Assembly: GCA_037157565.1 (NCBI GenBank)
Contig: JAZHRO010000022.1
Location: forward strand, 6,882,001-6,946,000
DNA: 64,000 bases
Source of the DNA: Thalassia testudinum
Lineage: Eukaryota; Streptophyta; Magnoliopsida; Alismatales; Hydrocharitaceae
Direction: 5' to 3'
This document shows, piece after piece, positions 56,437-64,000 of the stretch. The first letter of the stretch is position 1. The number at the start of each line of letters is the position of its first letter. Both the position numbers and the translations under genes were made by a program. The notes beneath the pieces are model-generated. The model was not told where the DNA came from, searched no databases, and worked only from the letters and a program-made list of their open reading frames with translations.

Positions 56437-56879
56437 CGCCAAAGCAAAGAGTCAAGAACCCTACAACTAGTCCAGTCATCCATTCAAAAAGAAAAGCATC
56501 TACCATTCCCCAACTCTACACAGAAAAAAGGAATCACCATGGGTGTCGCAAGCAACAAGCCCCTCTAAAAAGAGGAATCCCCCCAGCAAGGAATCATGTT
56601 GTCCATCCAGGTTAAGTTTCCTGCCATGGCAAGCCTTTTTTACCTTAGAGAAAAGACTCCTATCACTCCCCATAACTCTCATGTTCACTTAACCATTAGG
56701 AAGGGCATGTTGGACCTGGCTTCAATAGCACTAGCTTCCCACCTTGAGATAGAAATTTTGATTTCCATGCTACTAATCAATACTCAAGGTTAAACACCAA
56801 GCCATTCCAATTGCTTGCCTTCAATTGGCAACCTAAAAGTAGTAATTGTAAATACTATAATCAGCAAAGATACTCTAGG
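56437..56879. other. Interval without supported gene
   Basis: It continues the pre-insertion DNA after the TTAGA duplication. Short plus- and minus-strand ORFs show no recognisable motif. Confidence 0.3.
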
Positions 56880-57047
56880 AGCTTGTAAAGCATCACCACA
56901 AGCGGCAGCCACATCCTCATCCATCTTGCAAGGAATAAAAATGGACTTTTCCTGATTCACAGGCAGGGCTGAAAAACCACTCAAAATGTCCAGAGGGATG
57001 GAAGCCTTCGATGCTTGTTCTTGTGACTCCTCCACAAAGAAAATAGC
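56880..57047 (-). CDS. Exon-like segment, minus strand, unknown gene
   Basis: It is open on the minus strand from 57047 (after 'acacagacaag') to about 56880. It encodes about 56 residues with FFVEESQEQASKASIPLDIL, FSALPVNQEKSIFIPC and DEDVAAACGDALQAP. The 3' limit is uncertain (a weak 'gtatct' donor). It follows two exon-like segments of the same phase and strand. Not recognised. Confidence 0.35.
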
Positions 57048-57096
57048 CTTGTCTGTGTATTATAAAAGGGGAACAAAACAAGTCTAAATAACTTAC

Positions 57097-57195
57097 TACA
57101 TCTGGATCATAAATCAATGAATTCCAGTCCATTGGATTCACATATTTCCCAACTCTTTTGATTGGTGAGATAGAGGGTTCACTAAAAGTCACAAT
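57097..57195 (-). CDS. Exon-like segment, minus strand, unknown gene
   Basis: 99 nt lie between acceptor 'cctcatgcag' and donor 'gtaagt'. They are open in phase 0 for 33 codons, with SEPSISPIKRVGKY and NPMDWNSLIYDPD. Together with 57273-57344 it gives an uninterrupted phase-0 pair. Not recognised. The precise splice sites and intact frame argue for real coding DNA, now or recently. Confidence 0.45.
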
Positions 57196-57272
57196 CTGCA
57201 TGAGGAGGCATAGAAGATAATTGATATCCAAGTATAGCATTGAGGAATGGAAAACAATGATGCACTCCTTAC

Positions 57273-57344
57273 CTCATTTTTCCATTGATTCTTGAGTTCC
57301 ACATATTCTCCCATTAATACCTTCAAGTGCAATGATAATGTCAC
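57273..57344 (-). CDS. Exon-like segment, minus strand, unknown gene
   Basis: 72 nt lie between acceptor 'ggattgtttcag' and donor 'gtaagg'. They are open in phase 0 for 24 codons: LHLKVLMGEYVELKNQWKNE at the end, helical in character. Same strand and phase as the next segment, with an intron of 77 bp between. Confidence 0.45.
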
Positions 57345-58860
57345 CTGAAACAATCCAACCAAAAAATACAATTTTTTTTAAAAGAACAAAAAAATCTAAG
57401 TTGTACAAGAGAGTAACTAAAGAGCAATGAAACTTCTTTTCTATCTTAAAAGTTCTATTTATTAACTGAAGCACCAAATTGAAAAATGAAAACTTTAAGC
57501 TAAATTAAAATGAATTTTCTGTTGTGATTAAATAACTTTACTCCAAATTTGCGCCATATTAACAAACATCATTGCTTTTTGGACTCAAAAGTACCACAAA
57601 GATGCTAGTTAACTATTTTTTAGCCTACATACTGATTGACTAGAGCCTAGCCTCATTGAGATTTATTTTGACATAGGTCACAGGGAGCACCCAAATCAAG
57701 GTAACACATGGCGGCTTTAGCTTGTATTGACAAGGATATATCATCTAGGTTATATATGTGAAAAAATCATGGAGATCATCATCAATGATGTTCACAATAG
57801 TCACAGGTTTCTTCTCCTTACCCTTAGATTATCTTCGATGCTTAGACCAAAGAGTATTTTTGGTGGCCTTGATGCCCAAAGCACCTTAATATCAAATTTT
57901 TGCTGCTCAGGTCCCAACTTCAACTTGAGGGACTCAAATATTTAATGGTCTTAATAAAGAATCATTTAATCTGACACATTCCATGTTTGTGAAGAAACAT
58001 TACCAAAAAAAATACAAGAGAGATCCAATTTATTTACAGGAATATCTCTAAAGGCCTTAGTTTACACTAAAAAAACATGTACCTCAAAGAAGAACCTTTT
58101 GAAGTAGAACCTTTCAATGCTACTAGATACTCCTATGTTGAATCCAATGCATAATTAACATGTCACAATTGACAATAAAAGAAAATTTTCATGTAAGCAC
58201 TCTTATGCTCCTAGCAGTATTTGTCATAGAATTTTTCTGACTCCATGAATCATTCTGGTTATCCAGTAGTTTCTTGTGAAGCAAACTTACCTAAAAATTG
58301 TACAATAGTAGTTCTTTAAGGTTTGTAATAAAATCAAAACTATTTGATAACAAAGGAAGAGATGACCTCACAGATAACTACAGAATATGCAGAAAAAAAT
58401 TGAAAAGGATGACACCTTTCTATCTCTAATTATGCTTGCATATTAGCAATAGTCTGTTGATTTTGCTTATGCTCTTATCTCCTTGGACTCAATAGCAGAA
58501 CTAATCCACTTCAGTTCTCTCTCAGCCCGAGTAACTCCATTTTTTCTCTGTCAGTGCTGACTGCAAGATGCCTATTCTTAGAAGAAGTTTTTAGAGCTTG
58601 ATTAAGCAGCCCTTTCATCTGATAGTGCAGCAACTGTTAGGAGCTCCACCAAATACAAAAATTAATATACTCAAACTGTCCAAAATTCATTAGACATTCA
58701 TATTTGTGAAGCCTACTTGATCCTCACCACGTGTAATCTTGATCCTCACCACGTGTAACTTGTTGGAGCTATTTCAAGACAACCTGTTGCTCAGAAAGAA
58801 GAGTGTTGTCAGACTGGTTCATTTTCACCATGTCTGATACAACTTGCTAAACCGATTCAC
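57345..58860. other. Intron-like interval with coiled-coil-like fragments
   Basis: On the minus strand, short pieces near 58860-58770 (VSDMVKMNQSDNTLLSEQQV) and 58470-58560 (RERELKWISSA type) look helical, but stops separate them. A direct 22-bp repeat with CACGTG lies at about 58720-58765. No exon was assigned with confidence. Confidence 0.25.
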
Positions 58861-59123
58861 CTTTAGAAGGGACTGAGTTCGAATCACAAGCGCAATCCTT
58901 AGGAAATACCCCAAATTCGAGTGATCCATCTTCATCTTCCAACTTTCCCAACAACAATTTGCAAATTCGATATAATACTATGCACTTCTTACTACTATTA
59001 CTACTCTCCTGCCAAAGGGCACAACCTCTAGGAATGGAATGGACACAACCCACAGGTGGAATAATGCGTAAAAAGTTGGCACTTTTGCAATAGCTATCAA
59101 CAAGCAAACAAACCTCTATAATG
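58861..59123 (-). CDS. Exon-like segment, minus strand, unknown gene
   Basis: 263 nt lie between acceptor 'tatcttgttgtcag' and donor 'gtgaat'. They are open throughout: about 87 codons, with EVCLLVDSYCKSANFL, IPPVGCVHSIPRGCALW, LYRICKLLLGKLEDEDGSLE and VFPKDCACDSNSV. Cys-rich. I do not recognise it. It is the longest clean exon candidate of the minus-strand unit that runs down to 49395. Confidence 0.4.
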
Positions 59124-59374
59124 CTGACAACAAGATAGTCACCCTTCACTTTTCAAGAAAACTAATAATGCTAACAACAAGCATAAATAAAAAATTAATT
59201 ATGGAAAATTAAACCTCTTAATGGTAATTTCTTTTGCATTTTGTATTTTCCCCTTCTCTCATCTTCAAGCTCTATCTTGTGTGTATCTATTTAAACAAAT
59301 CCTAAGATAGCAAAGCATATTTTCTGTGCAAATACTATATCTGATCTGTTTGCTCCACCTTCTTGATTATCACC

Positions 59375-59475
59375 ATAAGAACCTTAAGAAAGGGGAGGAA
59401 CTTGCACATAGCTGCCTACCCCACCACCCTCATTATCACCATACAAGCCACCGCGGCTCCCTCCATAACCACCAC
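59375..59475 (-). pseudogene. Glycine-rich protein C-terminal fragment
   Basis: On the minus strand the frame reads GGYGGSRGGLYGDNEGGG and ends in a stop after VQVPPLS. Coding-like GSYGDNQEGG follows beyond the stop. Glycine-rich tails of this kind are typical of plant hnRNP-like or other RNA-binding proteins. Its 5' side is cut by the LTR at 59476. It could be a further exon of the same unit or a captured fragment. Confidence 0.35.
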
Positions 59476-62200
59476 TGATGAGTGGCTACTCATCATAGCT
59501 AAAAAGCTGAAGTTAAGCTAGACACTGGGTTAAACAATATCAAATTAATAGATAAAAAAGGTTAATTGTGGGAATCAAAGAAAAAGACCTAAAATCTTGA
59601 TTCTATGTTAAAATTGCATAATTAGGTCATGAAACAAGATATTCTTAAAATTAGGTTAAATGGTGATTCAAGCGTGAATTGAACACATAAATAAGTTTAA
59701 AAGGCCAAATCAAAAGTACAATTAATTTCTTAAATGTTCAATTGAGCACATGTAAAAATTTGAAGGCATTTGGACATCATTAAGGCATTGTAATATAGAG
59801 TTTACACTTAGGTCCTTCATGCATCACATTCTCTTCTTTAGAAATCCTTTTTGGACCTACTTGTAACCCGTAGGGACCCCTTTGAAAGCCCTCAGGGTCC
59901 GTCCTGTTACAATTCCCTTCACTTATGGGCCTACGTACAATTTTTCTATCCCTTCGTGAAGGGGTTCTCCCTGCAATTTTTCCAACATTTCGCTGCCACC
60001 TGCTATTCTTCACACACACTGTAGCACGCGAAGAACAGGGCAAATCTCGACCGTCTGTTCTCTCGTGATTTTGATCTGCAGCTCGATCTGAATCGAACCT
60101 TCGCGCGACTTGGCGCGTGTGGTCACCCTTCTCCCCAGATCCCATCCGACGGTTAGTTTTTGAGTTGGCTCACCGCACGCCCCTCTCCTTTCATCATTGC
60201 CGCCAGTTGCTTCATCGACTATCCTCATCCGCACGTGATCTGAGCCACTGAGTTTGCTACTTAAGCACCTCAGTGGTCGCGCGTGCAGGGGATTGCTCTC
60301 CTACATCTCTTAGCGATCATTCGTCCACTCTAGCCTCTCCCCATCAATTCTTTGATTTCACAGCCACCAGCTGTGAAATCACCGACTTCTTTTCTACCTC
60401 CTCATCGCTAAGGACCACGTAGCACCTGAGGACGACTTTGGAGCCTCACTAGAAGGCTCTTCCCTCTGCTGGAGTCATCTCCCTCCCTTCTTCCTCCTTA
60501 GCCACCGGCTAAAGACCCATAGGTCCCATTCTTCCTGTTAGAGTAGTCTTGATTTTCTGCAATTTAGTTGTAGCTGTAGTTAAGTAGATAAGAAGTAGAG
60601 TTAAAGTAGTTTGTATTGTTTAATTGCATTGTTCTGTTAGTTTAGCTGTAGCAGTAGAATTAGATTTACTACCCTCACCTCCTTTGATCATTCCAGATCA
60701 GAGGAGATGGTTCACACAGTCGTTTTTCATAAGATCTCTCCTTCATATTTTCCATATCGCTTCTGATTCCTGCGATTTATTTCTCGCAATTCACCCACTC
60801 ATTAGACCCAACTTTAGACCTGATTATCTTCTGATATCAGATCTAAAATTGGCATCAAAGAGCATGTTAGGGGTTTCTCACTCATCTCATGTTTTGTCAC
60901 AAAGCCCCTGACCTGAGCTAAAAAGTAATCAGTTTATCGGATTTTTCATTAACTCAGATTTCAAATATTTTTACTCAATTGGGTTTTGAATGTTTTGATC
61001 TTACAAACTGAAGAATTTTAATTCTTATTCATTGATTGGCAAGGAATCTGAGATGTTTCTGATGTTAGAATTCATCTCAAAAGAGCCATAATCTGATCTG
61101 AGTTTTTATAAGGATTTTAATGCATTGAATGCATGATAAAGCTAAGGAAAATCACTTTGGTGATTTGAGGTTCTATCTTGTATTCATGAGTTGTTTGTTA
61201 AAGGCAATGATGATTTTTAACCTAAGGAGTTCTCAATACTCCTTAAGGCTCCAGAATCTGGGATTTGAATTGGTGATTTAAATTGACCGATTCAACTCCT
61301 TCTACATGTTGTCTATAGCATTAGGAAGAGTTAGATCAATTTTTCTTCTGATTTGATTTGATGAGATTTTATTGACAAAGGTTCTTGAGTTCGAGTTGTA
61401 TTATTAGTGTTTTTTATGAGAATTGAAACCCTTGTCAGATGGTGTTGAGTTATGTTTTTTTTTTTCTTTTGTGTTTTAATCCCAGATTCATAGCAAATTG
61501 CTGCAATTGCAGCTACATTCCCTTCCTTGCTACAGACCTGATTTCATTCCAGATGGAGTAACTGCAGCAGCAATTAAGCCGTCTGGAATTCAATCTGGTT
61601 TGATGCATTGGTTGGAGTCAGCAGCTTTAGCTGCTGTTGCTGTTTGTTGCTGCTGTTGCTGGGTTGAGTTTCAGCAGTAGCTGATCTAAATTCTAGGACA
61701 GTAGGTCTTAGGTTTAGTTGTTAGAAGCTGACTATGGTAAATTTTTGTATAAATTGTATGTAAGCTTTCCTGTACTTTAATTGGCTTGTAACATCTGTTG
61801 AAGGCTGTAATCAACTCTTTTTAATTCTTTTTGTCAGCTAAACAAAGAGTTTGTACTGTCCACCATATGAATTGACTGAAAATTATCTTAAATTACATGC
61901 TTAATTGCTTTTATATGTTTCATAACTTAGAATGAGCATGTCTAAGGCAATTTCCTGCCTTCTAGATGGTTAGGTCTCATCTTAAGCACTTAGGACATGT
62001 TAGAACACCTCTTTAAAAGCTTAGGATGAGTGAACTTGGGATTTAAATAAAAAAGCATAAAAAATTCTAAAAAATTAAAATAAAACTGTCTGATTGAAGA
62101 TCAGATAGTCTTCTAACTGCATACCAAGTTTCATGGTATGCCAAACCCTCGACTTAGCATAATTTGCCAGTCGACGGTTCTGTATATCATGAGCTTTAAT
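59476..62200 (+). mobile_element. LTR of family E (F-like), 3' end not resolved
   Basis: It starts with a perfect hairpin TGATGAGT-GGCT-ACTCATCA. A leader region with 'tttgctacttaagcacc' (about 60257), C-rich DNA, 'gtagttaagtagataagaag' and 'cctttgatcattccagatca' (about 60680) corresponds in order to 11130-11580 in LTR F. A CTG/CAG-rich patch lies at about 61555-61680. Neither an ATCA end with primer site nor a target duplication was found, so the right border is a guess. Confidence 0.55.
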
Positions 62201-62279
62201 AAAAGAATATATCTACTCAAAACACCAAAAATATGTCCTCTTTCTCATCCATTTCTTCCATTCACATCTCCTACCTCCA

Positions 62280-63140
62280 TAACATATAATTAAAACCATA
62301 AAAACTGAAAAAACCCCAAAAATAGTAAAAATCAATTGGATTATATGTATATAAGTAATTATTTAAGTTATATGGTAAGCTTAATTATCTATAATGTACA
62401 GCATACAGATTTATAAGTTAAATAACTTATGTATATATTGTATTATGTAAAGTAAATATTTAAGTTAGAGTATTTTATCTATATCTTAATTATACAACTA
62501 CTTATTAATTAAACTTATGTATATGTACCATAAGCTATATAAAGTAATAATCACTATAAATAACCATATTAAGTTATAATACTGTATATACTTATTTATA
62601 TGTGTATTGTAAACATATTAAAACTTGTACTTTAATTTAATTAGGTATACAAAATAAATAATTAATTTATTAAGTTAATAGTTAAGTTATTAGATTAAAT
62701 TAAAATAAATTAGTAAATTAAGTTAAAATTAAGTAATTTACACTGTATATGTATACTACTGTATTTTAAGTAATTCAACCTAATTTAAGTATATTTATAA
62801 TAAATACACTACTTAAATTTAATTTGCAAATAAAATAGTCCTAAAATTGGCTATTTAAATGTAAATAAAACACAAATCAAATCTGTAAAATATAATAAAA
62901 ATGTTTATGAAATACTTATACATGTATACTAACTCTGTATAAAGTCAATTAGACCATACAATAAATAATTTGTACGTAATTAAGAAACAAAACTTAAAAT
63001 TAAGTATGTATCTACCGCTAATTAATTTATAAATATTATATAATTAAAATTTCAAATTAATTGTACAATTGTATAATATTATATAAATAATTTATTTTTA
63101 CATAATTTATTTTTAATATTTAATAATTATGGCCTTCGAA
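62280..63140. repeat. AT-rich low-complexity region
   Basis: About 860 bp are almost entirely A and T (AATTAA, TAAGTTA, TATATA words) without ORFs or a fixed period. It may be the interior of the preceding element or a spacer. Confidence 0.6.
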
Positions 63141-63207
63141 TAGAGGGCCAAAATCGCATTTGCCGCTCTGCCGCTTGGAATTTCTCCGCTGCTCTTTCGC
63201 CCAGATA

Positions 63208-63249
63208 GTCCCACATCGTGGGCGAGCGAGCGCGCGTAGCGCCTTATTA
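63208..63249 (+). promoter_or_regulatory. USE plus TATA-like box, fifth copy
   Basis: GTCCCACATCG (63208-63218) is an exact USE. CTTATTA starts at 63243, after 24 bp. The downstream DNA ('ttattgcataggacg') does not match a known snRNA. A GA-rich tract follows at 63610-63670, as in family D LTRs, so this is probably another diverged relative. Confidence 0.5.
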
Positions 63250-64000
63250 CGAATTTATTGCATAGGACGATCTGTCGTCACAAGCGCCGGGCGCCCGAGC
63301 AACCGATCATCCTAGCATACCGAACATATTATCTGAGCATTGTGAGCATCGTGAACATGTGTGTGGGGTCGGGGGCCCGGAGGTGTGTGTGCGGGCTGTG
63401 AAGCCCACTGGTCTGAGCATGTAAACTCATAATTAGGCAGCCTAATGAGAAATTAGGACGCGTTTAGTAGAGGTCTGGTCCTAACCTCTGAGTGCTGTGT
63501 ATCCCTCGAAAAGCATACCCACAAATTAAATAAATTTTTGATTAATTAAGAGGTGTAATGACATTGGTTAATCACTTATGTATGTAATGCGTAAGTGCTG
63601 CTGAGAACTGACGAAGAATAAGATTAAGAAGAAGAACAGCAGAGGAGTAAAGAGAGAGAGAGGGAGAGTACAGATACATATAAGTATAAAGTATACTTAG
63701 ATTAAAAACCTGTATAAATAAAACTGTACAAGATAACTCTAATATATATATACACATAATATAATTATGTATTTCTATATATAACTTCAGACCTTTTCTA
63801 ACAAAATTAAGTGTCACTGTAGTTAAAATAACCATCGCTATAGACCCTGGTTTCCCCCTTTTGGTCTGTATATAGTTTTTCTGGGGTCCAGCGACGCTTA
63901 TATCTGTCGCTGTAGCTATTATATGTGTTACTATATATGTCAGGATAGTAAGTAAGTTAGTATGATATGTAGTATGAATTAGTAATGTATCTTTATGTAA
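63250..64000. other. Diverged LTR-like end region
   Basis: GC-rich stretch to 63430, then AT-rich DNA, a (GA)n run (63651-63668), (TA)n near 63740, and 'gttaaaataaccatcgctatag' near 63820. No coding. Probably the downstream part of the repeat whose USE is at 63208. Confidence 0.3.

Noticed and set aside
61498..61680. 60-aa ORF with Ala/Cys runs
   Set aside because: A GCT/CTG-rich patch inside an LTR; no domain and low complexity.
63208..63400. A real snRNA, 7SL or U3 gene after the exact USE
   Set aside because: The downstream sequence does not match the conserved 5' ends of these RNAs that I know, and the USE recurs in LTR copies; it is more likely part of a repeat.
1..64000. CRISPR array, phage or bacterial features
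   Set aside because: No regularly spaced repeats, operons or ribosome binding sites; all evidence is for a plant nuclear repeat region.

Overview
This is a gene-poor, repeat-dense stretch of a flowering-plant nuclear genome. Almost everything that can be named is LTR-retrotransposon DNA. Protein motifs (protease DLGA, integrase VWGID-type region, C-terminal RKLQL..ELEELRN block) and primer-binding sites complementary to the 3' end of plant tRNA-Asp place the coding elements in the Athila-like branch of Ty3/gypsy. No rRNA, CRISPR array, tRNA gene or intact host gene was found. The species cannot be named from this sequence.

Layout. 1-2345: two diverged partial copies of a GC-rich LTR family (called D here). 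2348-3650: a protease/reverse-transcriptase fragment with a deleted 3' end. 3651-7399: two direct LTRs of family A joined through 7 bp, followed by a tRNA-Asp primer site, a leader and a decayed Tyr-rich/acidic ORF (8643-10100). 10787-45078: one LTR of family F, split by a nested block. That block (12833-44507, target duplication CGTGC) is a family B element with both LTRs, gag, protease, RNase H and integrase remnants. Its 5' LTR is itself interrupted by 14478-31314, where a plus-strand B LTR faces a minus-strand B LTR across 15 bp, followed by a minus-strand 3' part of a B element. Inside the minus-strand LTR sits a two-LTR family D element (17356-27532).

45081-47580 is the start of the family F interior with its own decayed ORF. 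At 47581 a CACTA-type terminus begins. From about 48130 to 59475 the minus strand carries exon-like segments with good splice sites. They are interrupted by a solo B LTR (TSD TTAGA), which in turn holds a 2.7-kb solo LTR (TSD CATGC). At 59476 another F-like LTR (E) starts. The window ends in AT-rich DNA and a last copy of the snRNA-like promoter motif.

The elements in this window look non-autonomous: no reverse-transcriptase catalytic motif survives anywhere. Recurrent features shared between different LTR families are the most interesting part: hairpins at the first 20 bp of the LTR, a second hairpin just before the polypurine tract, arrays of palindromic words in U3, and in family D a plant U6-type USE/TATA pair inside the LTR with a constant 24-bp gap. 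LTR boundaries were set by eye from TG..CA ends, PBS, PPT and TSD. Ages and percent identities were not computed.
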